In this document: positions 33,020-44,841 of the stretch, piece by piece | Layout: every line of letters starts with the position of its first letter | How positions within the stretch are numbered: the stretch's first letter is position 1 | Source of the DNA: Forficula auricularia | Lineage: Eukaryota > Arthropoda > Insecta > Dermaptera > Forficulidae | DNA: 64,000 nucleotides | Direction of reading: 5' to 3' | NCBI GenBank assembly: GCA_024734495.1 | Contig: JALMQS010000187.1 | Coordinates: forward strand, 16,554,455-16,618,454 | Program-made: the position numbers and the translations under genes | Notes under the pieces: generated by a model | Told to the model about the DNA's origin: nothing | The model's database searches: none | Seen by the model: only the letters and a program-made list of their open reading frames with translations

Positions 33020-33705
33020 AAAAAAAGGGAATACCGCATGTCGTCCAAACAATAAAAATAAATAAATACACTGGGAAGAATAAATAATCAAATAAATAAA
33101 ACAAACAATAAATAGTTAGAATATGTCACTGGGTTTGAATTGTTGTTAATTTATTTAAAAATAAATAATTTAAAAAACAGATAAATAAATAAGTAGACAG
33201 GAAGTTGCCGTAGTCAAGGAATAAAAGATAATAAATAAATAAATAGGCAGAAAACCGCCATGGTCAAGACTGGGAATATAGGCTACTGGGTAAAATATTA
33301 AATAAATAGATCAAGGCTGAAAAAAGGGATGGGCTGTGCCATCTCATCACAAGAAATCAATAAGGTGGTCATTATTATTAGCCGTCACGATACATCTGGC
33401 AATCGGCGATAGCACTCCGGGTCCCTCCGAGTAAAATCTCTCGAACCGTCTCAAACCAGGGCGAGGCACTCTGTAAAAGATATCCAGTCCTGGGATCGCC
33501 AGACTACCGTGGGGGGCCCCCATGAAAAATCTGAGATCAAAAATTTCCCTTCTACTTTCAAGGGAAGAAAATCCCAGGATCCCACACGATTGGGAATCCC
33601 ATCCAGCTCATCTAACAATACCCAGAGTTCTTCTAGCCCTACTAACTATATAGTCCATATGCTGTGAAAAACGCAAGGGCGCGTCGAAAATTGATGATTC
33701 CTTAT
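33020..33705 (-). pseudogene. LINE C-terminal fragment (third LINE family)
   Basis: The minus strand encodes FDAPLRFSQHMDYIVSRARR, TLGIVR, CGILGFSSLESRREIFDLRF and GLDIFYRVPRPGLRRFERFY. The SFSEH...I..A.R.LG pattern and SLE-RRE-LDLRF fit the tail of jockey/I-type LINE ORF2. The 3' end is rich in AAATAAATA (33045-33240). The flanking palindromic repeat resumes at about 33695 (attccttattgtctgttcta). Confidence 0.7.
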
Positions 33706-34332
33706 TGTCTGTTCTATATACTCTAGCATTAACTTTTTGCTAGTATTGTCGCGAAACAAATACCTTAAATTAATTTGGTTTTATTAACTATCGTTGGAGT
33801 TTCCATCAGGGATGTTGCGGATGCCGATTTTTTCACAACCGCGGATGTGAATGCGGATTTTTGAAGGCTCACATCCGCGGATGCGGATGTTTAAGATCTT
33901 ATATAAATATAGTATATGAATGAAGAATTAAAACAATGATAAAGTAATTATTAACATTCGACTTTAGATGATTTTTTAAAGACGAGGTGGTTCGGCCCTT
34001 GCGAGAGTAGCTTTTATTGCATATTTTACAATCAGCCTTATTATATACTTTGTGTCAGTGGTGACATTGTTAATTAACTTGTTAGATAATCTATCAATAA
34101 GGGGAACCTCGCTGGAAAAATAAAGAATATTGTTATAAAACGATAAACTTTAGAAGGTCACATATTTTAAAATTAAACAATTTAATTGATTATAAATTCA
34201 AGTATTAAATCCCACAAAGAGTTAATAACAAATATTATATATATTAGAATATGCCAATTTAATTGATTATTAAAACTCGATATTTTGTTATTTAATTAAA
34301 AATAAAATTATACGGAATTTATTTATATACCT
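33706..34332. other. hAT-like terminus at 33803-33900; otherwise unassigned
   Basis: 33803-33900 reads cagggatgttgcggatgc and repeats of atccgcggatgcggatg, typical of one hAT terminal family. The opposite end was not found. The rest is AT-rich with no gene. Confidence 0.4.
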
Positions 34333-34583
34333 ATATATATATACATAATCAGTGGGCCACTAGAAAACTAGAAATGCAAAAAGTGGGGGTGGGGGTGCAG
34401 AAGGTGGGGTGCGGGGTTGGTGGAGTGAGGGGTTCGGCGGGTGGGGGTCCAGGGGGCGGTTTGCGGGTGGTGGGGTGCAGTGACGGGGTGGTTTTTATCA
34501 GAATTCTAAATTGAAAATAATATTATTATATAACTTTTAACTGAAGCAAAAAGTTGCCGAGCAACGCTCGGTGGCTCCAGGTA
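34333..34583 (+). mobile_element. Helitron-like fragment (3' end)
   Basis: Shares cactagaaa-ctagaaatgc and a G-rich body, and ends with the hairpin gccgagc/gctcggt followed by ctccaggtactg. It matches 5195-5286 and 46.1-46.3 kb. Confidence 0.55.
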
Positions 34584-34839
34584 CTGTAATTTTTTAATCC
34601 AAAAAGAAAAAAGTTGCATTTTCTAATATTTAAAAAGCTTCACTTAAATTTTGAAATCTTAGAAAAAGCAAATTGTTTTCATTTTTCTTTTTGAATATAA
34701 AAATTTTATTGATAAAGAGACAAATTTTGCAATGAAACGTTTGGAGTTAAAATAAACGTTTTGAAGATAGTTGTTTAAAAAATTTGCTGTTATTTTAATT
34801 ATTATAAAACAATTAATGAACGGTCACCACAGTTTAGAG

Positions 34840-35281
34840 CAGTGGTTCCCAACCTTTTGTGGCCCATCTTCCCTTTCTGTAGGTTGACTAATACCTATCG
34901 CCCCCTTTTCATTTTCATTGAATGCCTAATTTTAATTTGAAGTAAAGTGTAAATAATAAAGCAGTTTTGTACATTTTTTATAGATTTTTTTAAGAATAAA
35001 GAAGTGAAATAATTAATTAAGATCATAGACGTTCTTCTTGTTTCCTTGAAGCCTTATTGTCAAGAGAGAATGGCTCCAAATTCGCGACTCGAGTTTGATG
35101 TAGGGTTTTTGGATGAGCCACTCTGTGAGTTGGCACCTCTGAACTTCGAAAAATGAGATGGCATGTTTTTGGGACAAAGAAGTTAGTTTTTAAGTTATTG
35201 TTATAGAGTATAGTCAAGTTGTTGTTGAGCTGTTGCTGAGTTATTGTTTGTTTGTATTTGAAATAAGAAAAAGTTTTGTTG

Positions 35282-35312
<31 letters not shown>

Positions 35313-35928
35313 TTTTCAAGTTGTTAATAAATATAAATTGTTAAAACTAATTTATTAACGCAATTATTTCCATGGTTAACCTTCGTGCAGGATTCAAATT
35401 CGAATCCCCATACCTTAATCTAATATTGAAGTAATTTGACACTTATATTGACTTCGTTCATTTTTTTCAAAAATATCTGTAATTTATGCAAGTTCCAACT
35501 TGCGTTGCTTCAAATTCTCACTTAAAACAGGATCAGACGTGTTAAGAAACTCAGTAATCGTATCAATTTGTTCATTGATAAACCTCACATGATCTAATAA
35601 AATTGCTTTGTTATCAATCACACTTGATTCATCAATCTGCAATGCAAATTTACTTTTTTTTCAACAAATTGGTGAGTTTGGATTCAACGTCCGTGGCCAC
35701 TTCGACAATTCGCCTGGAAACAGTATTGTTGCTCAAAGGAGCCGATTGACTTATCTTATTACTAGGGCCCTAGCATACCATGATTTCAATTTATTTGGTA
35801 GCCGGTAAAACAAGAGTTTCGCTAATTGTGTGAGGTGTTCAGTACTATTTAAATCCCCCCCCTTTGAAAAGTCATCGCCCCCAAATCGCCCACTTGGGGG
35901 GGAATCGCCCCCAGGTTGGGAACCACTG
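34840..35928 (-). mobile_element. hAT element, internally degraded
   Basis: Perfect 8-bp target duplication GTTTAGAG (34832-34839 and 35929-35936). Ends are CAGTGGTTCCCAACC and its inverse, typical of Charlie-type hAT elements. On the minus strand a short stretch encodes FALQIDESSVIDNKAILLDH and VRFINEQI, resembling the region around the first catalytic Asp (LDESTD) of SCAND3/FAM200-like hAT transposases. A solo LTR (35058-35441) sits inside. Confidence 0.9.
35058..35441 (-). mobile_element. Solo LTR inside the hAT element
   Basis: Begins and ends TGTC...GACA (384 bp) with a 5-bp target duplication CTTAT (35053-35057 and 35442-35446). It is the inverse of the solo LTR at 55424-55779. An AT microsatellite (35284-35305) lies within. 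No internal retrotransposon sequence remains. Confidence 0.85.
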
Positions 35929-36019
35929 GTTTAGAGGATCAATTTTTTCTCTTCTTGCTTATAGATTGCCTTGTCATTCAATTTTCCTTTCAATTCACCG
36001 ACGTGTTTATTAGTAGACA

Positions 36020-36660
36020 AGAAGCCCTTTAGGAATTCAGAACTTTCAATGATAACATTTTTAGATTCAGACAAATCTAATTTCATATTTTTGGGTAAAA
36101 TTAATATTTCAGGGTCAAAGTCCTACTTATAAAAGTCTGCTAGATAACTGCAATCTCTAGTTTCGGAAAGAAGAAATGTTTCGATTTGAGTGAAATGACT
36201 AAATAGCGACTTCAGAAAATCGATAATCGAAACAGTTGATGACAATATCTTACATCTCGAAATAAATTTCAGGAAAATAATCAGAGGGGCTGGCAAAAAC
36301 AAAGGGTTAAGCGACTTCATAATTTTTATAACTTTTGGATGTTCGACATCAAATTTTGTGATCAATCCCAAAGAATAAATCAAGTAATAAAGTGTATGAA
36401 AACCTTAATCAGTACTAGATAACTTCAAAATCTCTGCGAGATTATGAAAAGTGTCCATGGCTTTTTCCAACTGTAAAATGGTAAGAAAAAATTTGGGAAT
36501 AGTAAATATTGGAATATATCAGAGAGTAAGAGCTGTTTAATTATTTATCAAGCAAAAGAAGTACAAATAGTTTAACTAGACACAACGGTTGAATCGAAAT
36601 GACTGTTTGTCGTAAGAGATAACTTTCAAAGGCTTAGTATTTCATTACTTTGTAATTAGC
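36020..36660 (-). pseudogene. Decayed non-finger coding block, copy C
   Basis: Minus strand: LQLEKAMDTFHNLAEILKL, LYYLIYSLGLITKFDVEH, KSLNPLFLPAPLIIFLKF, SSTVSIIDFLKSLFSHFTQI, SYLADFYK and DFDPEILIL, then FLSTNKHVGELKGKLNDKAI. Stops interrupt it (after SST, and after FYK). It is the longest version of the block and extends about 80 bp beyond copy A, to about 35945. Confidence 0.5.
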
Positions 36661-36706
36661 TGGGCAACCTCATTTATCTTTTGACCATTACGGATTTTTA
36701 TTTAAT

Positions 36707-37899
36707 TTAGTTATTTGTAATAGAAGCAATAGAGTGAATTTTCAAATGATTTTTGTAGTGGTCCTTCCTTGAAAAACCCTTATTACAGTGATCACAGACA
36801 AAAGGCTTTTCTCCTGTATGAACAAGTAAATGCTTTTTGAGAGTTCCTTGTTGTGAAAAACCCTTATTGCAGTGATCACAGACATAAGGCTTTACACCAG
36901 TATGTAAAAGTAAATGCCTTTTGAGTCTGGTCTTATCTACGAAACGTTTATCGCATTGATCACAGACAAAAGACTTTTCGCCTGTATGAATAATCAAATG
37001 TTTTTTAAAGGCGTCCTTGCGTGAGAAACCCTTCTCGCAGTGATTACAGACGAAAGGCTTTTCGCCTGTATGAATGATAAAATGCTTTTTGAGGTCCTCC
37101 TTCCGTGAAAAACCCATATCGCATTGATCACAGAAGAAATACTTTTTGTCTGAATGAATAAGTAAATGGCCTTCGAGAAAGTCCTTCCGTGAGAAAGCCT
37201 TCTCGCAGTGATCACAGACGAAAGGCTTTTCGCCCGTATGCATAAACAAATGCTTTTTGAGGTCGTCCTTCCTTGAGAAAGCCTTCTCGCAGTGATTACA
37301 GACGAAAGGCTTTTCGTCTGTATGAATAATCATATGTTTTTTTAAGGCGTCCTTCCGTGAGAAACCCTTCTCGCAGTGGTCACAGACGAAAGGCTTTTCG
37401 CCAGTATGAATAATCAAATGCTTTTTGAGTTCATCATTCCGTGAGAAAGCCTTCTCGCAGTGATCACAGACGAAAGGCTTTTCGCCTGTATGAATAAGTA
37501 AATGCTTTTTGAGATTATTCTTGTTTGAGAAAGCCTTCTGGCATTGATCACAGACGATAGACTGTTTTCCTGTATGTTTGTTATTAGAATGAGTTCCCAA
37601 GCATTGGTTGGTTTGTTTTGATTTCAATTTTTCGAGAACGGTGGGAAAGGATAAAGACGGTTTGACTCCATGATATCGATTATGAGCAGTCACTTTAAGA
37701 TCAGTGCCAATCTGTGGTGTCATGTCAATAAGAAGTTCAGATTTGGTTTCAGCACTGTAATTCCGATCGTTCAGATGACTTGTGAAGAGTACTTCTTCCG
37801 AATGGCCTTCCTGTATATGTCTTTCGAAATCAGACAATGATAGGAATCCAGAGAAACATTCCTCACAGAAATAATCTTCAGTAGTTTCAGTGGTTTTGT
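36707..37899 (-). CDS. Zinc-finger paralogue copy C, finger exon
   Basis: Starts after TTTTTTTCAG with ACAAAACCACTG. Encodes the DYFCEECFSGFLSLSDFERH finger, an acidic/polar linker of about 100 residues (ETKSELLIDMTP; SNNKHTGKQSIV), then ten C2H2 fingers with HTGEKPFVC linkers and the end IHSIASITNN. Several fingers share SRKD at helix positions -2 to 2 but differ at 3 and 6 (for example RKDDLKKH, RKDALKKH, RKDFLEGH). With exons 1 and 2 it makes an uninterrupted 460-aa frame. The gene is split by a 5.5-kb Penelope-like insertion in intron 2, so correct splicing is uncertain. Confidence 0.85.
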
Positions 37900-38189
37900 C
37901 TGAAAAAAATAAATGTATTGACAAGATTAAATTAGAGAAAAAATGTATAATAAAGCAGAAAATCATTTGTAATTTTCTGCTATTGTCAATTGTGAAATCA
38001 TTTAATAATATTGTTAGATGGGTGGTATATAGTGTGCTAGGCAATTAATTTAGCATTCATTGATCAATAAATAAAATTAATACTAAAATCTCATAAATAT
38101 TTAACCTCTTGAATGTCGTAATGGTCTCCGAGGTGGAGGACAAAGGGACAGATGACCATTTTCATCTAAATTAGAAATCAGGCAAGTAT

Positions 38190-38770
38190 TGAATGAATAG
38201 TCCGATAATCTCCTAACCAAACGCGAATCTTTCAATCTCAAATGCATGAATCCGAATTCTTTATGGCCTCCCAAAAATACCCCCTTTAGACCCATAGCCT
38301 CCTACATAAATGCCCCTGCCTATAAAATTTGCAAAAACCTAAACAACCTGTAGTTAGAAACATTCATCCCCACACATCCATTAAAAATTCAATAGAACTA
38401 GTAAATTCTCTCAATCAAATTAAAATGTATAACTCATACAACATGTTAAAAATGTATTCCCTTCCATTCCAATCATTGATCTAAAAAATATATTAACTCA
38501 ATTTCTTAAGAAAAACATCCAGGACCCATCAAAAATAATAGATATTCAAAAATTAATTAACCTATGTCTAGATCAAAATTATTTCTTTTTAATAACACTT
38601 TCTACAAACTAAATGGTGGACTCCCAATGGGATGCCCCTATTAGCTGAAATTTACATGCTACACCTCGAGGATACTATTTTAAGTCCCAATAACACCTAC
38701 TTCCAACATATAAAGTTCTGGAAGAGGTATGTGGATGATATCCTGTTGGTGTGTGTGTGGTCTCTCTGTG
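38190..38770 (+). pseudogene. Penelope-like reverse transcriptase, core part
   Basis: Across frames it reads PLRPIASYINAPAYKICKNL, then LFNNTFYKLNGGLPMGCP, AEIYMLHLE and FWKRYVDDILLV, the order of RT motifs in Penelope-like elements. YVDD carries the catalytic aspartates. Several frameshifts are present and the central motif with the first Asp is missing. It breaks at about 38765. Confidence 0.8.
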
Positions 38771-39540
38771 TCCACAATAAACTAAGATCGTAGAATGTTA
38801 TTCTGATAAATCTGTTTGTATTTCCAAAACGAATTGCTGATTAGATTTGGGCATTTTTAGCTCTAAAAATTCCCGTTCAAAAAAAGCACAAAATTATAAG
38901 AAAATTGAATAATAATATGTGAAGATACAAATAATTGTTGGGAAATTCGGCACACAACTTTGAATTTATCTCTATTTTAATTTTAAACTTTCTAGTTCAA
39001 ATCATGCAAACCCAAAATTACAAAATCATTAAAAATTACAGAGATCTTGAAAAAAAAAATTCACTTCGTCCTCTAATTTTTAGTATTGTTCTCAAAATCA
39101 TAAACGATAAAAAAATATCTTTTGGATATAGTATTTCAGCCAAATTTCTTTCTTTTTCTCAATTTTAATTATATATTTATAATATGCATTTGTAGTAAAA
39201 TTCAAGGCGAAACAAAATTTTTATTCGATTTAATGTCGGTGGTCCTATACTCTTGGTTGCAACGATTTACAATGGAAATAGGAGTATAGGAATAGATCTT
39301 AAGTGTAGGTACAATTTATAGGTACACTCCATTTACAGCCTTTTATTAAAATAGTTATTGCTGTCCAACTGTCGTCTTTTTTGTAATTTTTAAAGAGTAT
39401 ATTATATACAGGGTAATTAGAAATTTAAAAAAATAACTATTAAGACGATCTTAATGAAACTTATAGTTTTGTATAAAACTCATGTAACATAGATTCATCT
39501 TGATTCATTAATTAACAGCAACAAAAAATTCACCAACTTG
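38771..39540. other. Unassigned insertion within the Penelope-like element
   Basis: AT-rich; separates the RT core from its continuation. 39395-39420 has a tatacagggtaatta motif of the type seen at ends of small transposons. No protein is encoded. Confidence 0.35.
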
Positions 39541-40250
39541 AGAAAATATTGCTTTGTCAATTAAAGTATCTTCGGTTTCATTTTACTTTACCATACAGGG
39601 TATGGTCAAGTATTTTAATCGTGCATGAAAAAAGTGGGTTTTTTCCTTCTTTTTTTCGAAATATCTCAAAAACGGCTGAAACTATTTCGATTAAAATAAT
39701 TGAGCGAAACCATGGCATTTCGCTCTACAAAAAATCTCTAATAAGTGAACAGTTAGTTAGTCTGAGCGTTACCAAATTTTTGTGGACGAGCTAGCTCAAA
39801 AACTAGTGTGAATATCAAAACCAAATTTCACACGTAGTTTTGGTCCATTAAGATTAAGAGCTGATTAGATTTTGGTGCATATCGACGCAAAATTAAGGGG
39901 GTGGAGGGGGGGATTAAAAATTAAAAATCTAGGTCGTTTGAGCAAACTCAACCAAATTTTGTAGACATAATCAGTGGATCCCCAGAAGTATAAAATTGCA
40001 AAAACTAACTGCCCAAAATGGGGGGGGGGGGGGGGGGGCAAAAAATGAAAATCTTGTCAATTTACCAAACTCAACCAAATTTTGTATACATAATCAGTGT
40101 GCCCCTAGGAGTCTAAAAATGCAAAAACTAACCCTCCCTCCCCCTACATGATTATAAATTTTATTAAATATAAGTGAGGGGCCAGGTTGTATGGTAAAGT
40201 CAAGTGGATGGCCACATCAGAACACGTCAGCTTATTTTTTTTTTAGTGTG
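39541..40250. repeat. Left arm of inverted repeat around 41.5 kb
   Basis: Inverse of 42835-43530. Shared landmarks: catacagggtatggtcaagt, ccaggttgtatggtaaagtc and aagtggatggccacatcaga. Contains G and C runs (40020-40037) and the aaatttggttgagtttgg module. Confidence 0.75.
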
Positions 40251-40327
40251 AAATACTTATATTTATTTTTTAGTGTGAAATACTTATATTTATTTTTTAG
40301 TGTGAAATACTTATATTTATTTTTTTA
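40233..40327. repeat. 29-bp tandem repeat, 3 copies
   Basis: The unit tttagtgtgaaatacttata plus tttattttt is repeated three times without change. It lies at the end of the left inverted arm and is absent from the right arm. Confidence 0.85.
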
Positions 40328-40580
40328 TTTTTTCCAATTTCACTAGATTTTATATAGGGTTAGCGAATGAGAAATTCTCTCAATGTAATATTGAAAACTA
40401 TTTCTAGTCTGGTTTTGTAAAATTATTGTTTTATTGGCTGATATGAGTTTATTTATTGTTTACATTTTGATTTTCAAAGTTAAATTGCTATTTCATTTTG
40501 TGGTAAACGATTTAATAAATTTTAGAAATAAGTACAAAAGTAGTTAGTGTTTAATACAGTTAGTTAAGTCTTATACTTTA

Positions 40581-41321
40581 CTAGCTGCAAGGCCCGCCTT
40601 CGGCGGCCCTCTTACTAGCCAGGGGCACGCCCCCTGGACCCCCAGCCCTCAAAACCCACCCCTAAACCCAGCCAGCACCCCACCACCACTCCATCCGCAC
40701 CCTAACCCACGAACCCCACTCCCACCATCATGCCCAACCTCCAGATTATGTATACAAAATTTGGTTGAGTTTGGTCCAAGAGAAAGAATTTTCATTTTTG
40801 ACCCCCCCCCCTCTTTCTAGCTCTCTAGAGCCCCAGAGATTATGTATACAAAATTTGGTTGAGTTTGCTCCAAGGGCAAGAATTTACATTTTTTCACCCT
40901 CCTCCCCCTTTTTGGGTGGTTTTTGGGGGAAATTTTTTTAAACAAAAGTTGTCAGAAATCACATCCCCTACAACTTTGTTTATCATAAAATTTGCCGTAG
41001 GGTTAATAGTTTAGGAGTTATTTGAAAATTTTCATTTGTGCGCCCCCCCAAACCCCCTTCTGGGGTCAAAATATCAAAACGTTATATAGCTTAAAACGTA
41101 AGTTAGAAGATACCTGATGTAAATATGAAATTTCATAATAATCCCTTAAATCGTTTTTACGTGAATCGTGAGCAACTTTTCGGAAACCACTGAAACAGGC
41201 ATACGAACAGACAGACAGGAATATTGTTGAGGGTGTTTTCGTTCATAACTTGTGCAACCAAAATTTGGCGTGATTTGGAGCAATGTACAGACAAAATCTT
41301 AATTTTATATATATATATAGA
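40581..41321 (-). mobile_element. Non-autonomous Helitron
   Basis: On the minus strand it starts A/TC with TCTATATATATATATAAAAT and ends with a GGCCGCC..GGCGGGCC hairpin, TTGCAG, CTAG/T. The same two ends bound the 104-bp element at 53945-54048, which supports both termini. It follows the Helitron rule of insertion between A and T with no target duplication. The body carries repeats of the aaatttggttgagtttg module and no RepHel coding sequence. Confidence 0.75.
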
Positions 41322-41544
41322 TTGGTTCAAAATGGACAGAACAGTAATTATTATTAGAGGCTACTATAATATTATATACTTGTTTATTTTTATTTATTTT
41401 TTTGGCTTCGAATGCTTAGTCCATTTAGCCAATTTCTGTTGGGTAAGATAATTTTTATATCATGGGTTAAGTAGTGTTAGTGAGAGAGCCGAGATTTAGC
41501 CGGTAGAATTTCTTTCGCGATGGAGGTCCAAGTTCGGCCTTGCT
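41322..41544. other. Possible SINE-like segment
   Basis: 41445-41540 has gtgagagagccgagatttag, then ggtccaagttcggcc, which could be a degenerate B-box region similar to the segment at 6500-6600. Evidence is weak. Confidence 0.25.
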
Positions 41545-42340
41545 CCATTCCATTTGAAACTTACCCAAACTCTTTAAATCCAAAAATTCAATTCACAAGT
41601 GAATTAGTCAACAAAACCATCCCCTTTCTCGACCTTCAAATCATTATTAATAATAATCATAGAAAAAAATCAAATTTACAGGAAACCCAGTTTCACTGAC
41701 ACAGTTATCCCATATTCTTCCAATCATCCTCACAACACTAAATGCTCCGCATTCTACGCTATGTTCCATAGACTAATTAATATCCCACTAAACACAGAGG
41801 ATTATAGACATGAATTAACAGGGATTCATAAAATACCTGAAAATAATAATTATCGCCGTCTTGTCATAAATAATATCTACGACAATGTCATTGCCAAACA
41901 AATATCGACCCGCCTAAAGGCCATTAGTCGAACAATAAAGAAAATTTATAAAAAACTTCCTTTTTATTCTAATAATTTCACCAACCCCATAACTAATACT
42001 TTCGCAAAATTAGATATTACCCCAGCCCTTTACAATAGACACAACTTAGCCTCCTCTCTAGTAAACAATAAAATAGACAAAATTAACCCAGATGATAAAA
42101 GCGGTGTCTACAAATTACAATGTACTGCGAAGCTTTCTACATTGGTCACACTGGTAGATCCATCAAAGACCGCCTTGCCGAACACAAGAGATCACTGAAG
42201 CAACTACAATTGAACAGTGACAAACCTAATACCCAACCACTAAATTACGTTTCAGCATTTCCAGATCTTCTATTGGACAATAATCATTCACCATCTATAG
42301 AAAACCACCTTATTCTACATTTTTCACCCAAATGACGTAA
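41545..42340 (+). pseudogene. Penelope-like RT C-terminus and GIY-YIG endonuclease
   Basis: Reads PFLDLQI (RT thumb-side motif), YRKPSFTDTVIPYSSNHPHN, SAFYAMFHRLINIPL, then KSGVYKLQC and FYIGHTGRSIKDRLAEHKR. GVYK...FYIG with a downstream Arg and EHK is the GIY-YIG nuclease core of Penelope-like elements. A frameshift lies near 42130 between the GVY and YIG strands. It continues the RT at 38190-38770. Confidence 0.85.
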
Positions 42341-42834
42341 ATTGGATTGATTCCACTGAAATTAAAAAAGCCACAGCCCACAATGAATCCATTCTAAATA
42401 ACCAACTAGAAACCACAAAGACAACAATAATTGATTTATTAATAAACATAATTTAGAGGAAATTGATTCTTTACAAAAAATTTTTGTCTCCTTTTGTTCC
42501 ATTTGTATTAATCCCCATACCTTCCAGTTTTGTCTACATTCACATAGTTTGAACCCTTTATTCAATACCCTTAATAGTTATTTCTAGAGAACCCTTTATA
42601 AATAAATTTCGACCATAGACAACTTAGCTGAACGGGGGGTTTCCCACTCTCCTATCTACAAGTTTTCGGACAATTGGTTTAATAACAAGCCACTCCCTCT
42701 CAAACATTAAAATTTGTCCACACAATTTCTTTCAACACCCAATAGCCCCCCCCCCCCCACACCCCTTTCCCTACACCTTCTTCCAAAATAATAGCCCCAA
42801 CTAGTGTATAAAATCAATACAATGTAAAATAAAC
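42341..42834. other. 3' region of the Penelope-like element
   Basis: AT-rich, ending in a C-rich stretch (42745-42775). No further coding is seen. Confidence 0.4.
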
Positions 42835-43535
42835 TGACACGTTCTGATGTGGCCATCCACTTGACTTTACCATACAACCTGGCCCCTCACTTATATTTAA
42901 TTTTTAATAAAATTATTTATAATAATCTAGGGGGAGGGGGGTTTCCTTTTTTAGACTTCTGGGGGGCCACTGATTATGCAAAATTTGGTTGAGTTTGGTA
43001 TAAGAGCCTAATATTTTCATTTTTGACCCTAAACCCCCCCCCCCCCCCATTTTAGGCCGTTAGTTTTTGCATTTTTAGACTTCTGTGGACCCACGGATTA
43101 TGTATGCAAAATTTGGTTGAGTTTGCTCAAATGGCCTAGATTTTTAATTTTCAACCCCCCCCCCCCTTAATTTTGGATCGATATGCACCAAAATCTAATC
43201 AGCTCTTAATCTCAATACACCAAAACTAAGTGTGAAATTTGATATCGATATTCACACTAGTTTTTGAGCTAGCTCGTCCACAAAAATTTGGTAACCAACT
43301 AACTAACAGACATTTTGACAAAACAATTATTATCTCGAAAAATATAATTTTTTCAATGTTCACTTATTTGGTCTTTTTTGTAGACCGAAACGCCATGGTT
43401 TCGCTCAATTTTTTTAATCAAAATAGTTTCGGCCGTTTTTGAGATATTTCGAAAAAAAAAGCAAAAACGCCACTTTTTTCATGTACGATTACAATACTTG
43501 ACCATACCCTGTATGGTAAACTAAATATTTTCTTC
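42835..43535. repeat. Right arm of inverted repeat
   Basis: Inverse of 39541-40250; similarity ends at about gtatggtaaa (43520), just before the hammerhead-like fold. Confidence 0.75.
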
Positions 43536-43551
43536 AGTCTTTTGTAAACTC

Positions 43552-43597
43552 AAACTCCTGATGATGGGCTAAAAACCCGAAATATGTATAGAGTATT
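43552..43597 (+). ncRNA. Hammerhead-ribozyme-like fold at Penelope-like end
   Basis: Order: AAACUC, CUGAUGA (43558-43564), U, GGG..CCC helix with a 7-nt loop, GAAA (43579-43582), AUA-UG-UAU, A, GAGU. Helix I (ACUC/GAGU), helix II (GGG/CCC) and a minimal helix III (AUA/UAU) all form, with the predicted cleavage after A43590. An extra U follows CUGAUGA. Hammerhead motifs are known from Penelope-like terminal repeats. Activity is untested. Confidence 0.65.
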
Positions 43598-43793
43598 AAA
43601 TTAAACTACAAAAATATAATTAAAAAAAAGAATTTTATTTTTATTTTTACTTGTGAAACACCACTATAAAAACACCTGTGTTTAATATGTTTCACTATAA
43701 ACCAACAGCGCTTTCCCTAAATGTAAAATTAGAATTTAAAGAAAAGTTGTAGGGGAGTGCTCCTAAGGTTATTAATCACATGATTGAACTTAC

Positions 43794-43937
43794 CATCAGT
43801 TGATGTATTTGTTCTCAATTGAAATTTCCTTTTTAAAATTAAATGTAATTTCCTATGTATACATTTCTTTTGATGTTTGTTCAAGAATTCTTCACTAATG
43901 AACATAGTCATGCATTCACTGCACAAGAAATGTGGAC
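43794..43937 (-). CDS. Exon 2 of zinc-finger copy C
   Basis: 144 bp; acceptor TTTTTCAG and donor GATG/GTAAGT; phase 1. C-x2-C-x12-H-x3-C finger (FLCSEC ... NKHQKKC) and RTNTSTD. The Penelope-like element lies between this exon and the finger exon. Confidence 0.8.
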
Positions 43938-44160
43938 CTGAAAAAGATAATATATTGCAATTTTTAGTTAGACATAATTGTTTAACGCCCTTATGGACAC
44001 TAGCGAGATAAATTGGAGTCCAAGTGAATTAAAATGAACGAATTCAGAATTAAATTTCTATATATATCTTTGACTATATACATATGGACTGCTAGCCGGG
44101 CAGCCGTAGGCGAACACAAGATCTGTAGCGCCTCTATGGGCAAAAAAAAGTGGAGAAAAT

Positions 44161-44841
44161 CATCATCATTGAGTATACAGTCTTAAGACTAGTTTGACGC
44201 AACCACCTGTCTCCGCTCGACTCTGTCCCCCGCCAGCTGTTTGACCTCTCTAAATGTCTCGCATCCCATATCCCCAATTATTTGGTTGAAATATTCTGAT
44301 CTGGGCCTTCCCCTTTTCTTTCCCACCTCCCCCTCCAAGGTATCATCCCCTAAGCAGTCCCCCATGTCTCAGTGTGTGCCACATAATTCTCTTCTTCAGA
44401 CTCTTCCACAAGGTTCTTCTTTCTCCGACTCTTCCAAGAACTTAATTTCTAATTTTATCGATTCATTTGATGTTCATCATTCTTCTGTATCCCCACATTT
44501 CGAAAGCCTCTAATCTCTTTATCTCTCCTCTTTAATTGTCCAGATTTCACACCCGTACATGGCTATGCTCCATACATATGTCTTCAATAGCATCTTCCTG
44601 TTTTCTAACCTGATTGAGGAGGAGCATAGTAGTTTATGTTTTTAATTAAACCCCATTTTTGCTTGGGCAATTCTTGATTTAATTTCGTTTTCGCTCCTCC
44701 CATCCCATGTTATTTTACTTCCTAGGTAGCGGAATTCCTTAACTCCTAGGTTTTCTTGGTTAATTTTGATGCATTCCTATCTCGTTTGTTCTTTTTTTGT
44801 ACATACTAGGACCTTGGTTTTATTCTTGTTTATTTTCATTT
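44161..44841 (-). pseudogene. RTE copy 3, 5'-truncated
   Basis: Minus strand: the NKTKVLVCTK region, YLGSKITWDGR, YGCE-W and EYFNQIIGDMRC with indels, ending tcaatgatgatgat (44161-44175). It lies in intron 1 of copy C, next to the 5' unit. Confidence 0.85.

Larger units (their letters stand above)
38178..43724 (+). mobile_element. Penelope-like element in intron 2 of zinc-finger copy C
   Basis: Copies A, B, D and E have a 325-342-bp intron here; copy C has 5.9 kb. Both edges carry AAATTAGA or AAAATTAGA, a probable target duplication. The insert encodes a disrupted Penelope-type RT (38190-38770), then, after intervening insertions, the LDL motif and GIY-YIG endonuclease (41545-42340), and ends with a hammerhead-like fold at 43552. 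Long inverted segments (39.24-40.25 and 42.83-43.54 kb) flank the endonuclease part. Confidence 0.8.

Noticed and set aside
39541..43535. Repeated 18-29-bp spaced motifs as a possible CRISPR-like array
   Set aside because: The repeats are contiguous minisatellites or transposon modules without unique spacers, and the genome is eukaryotic.
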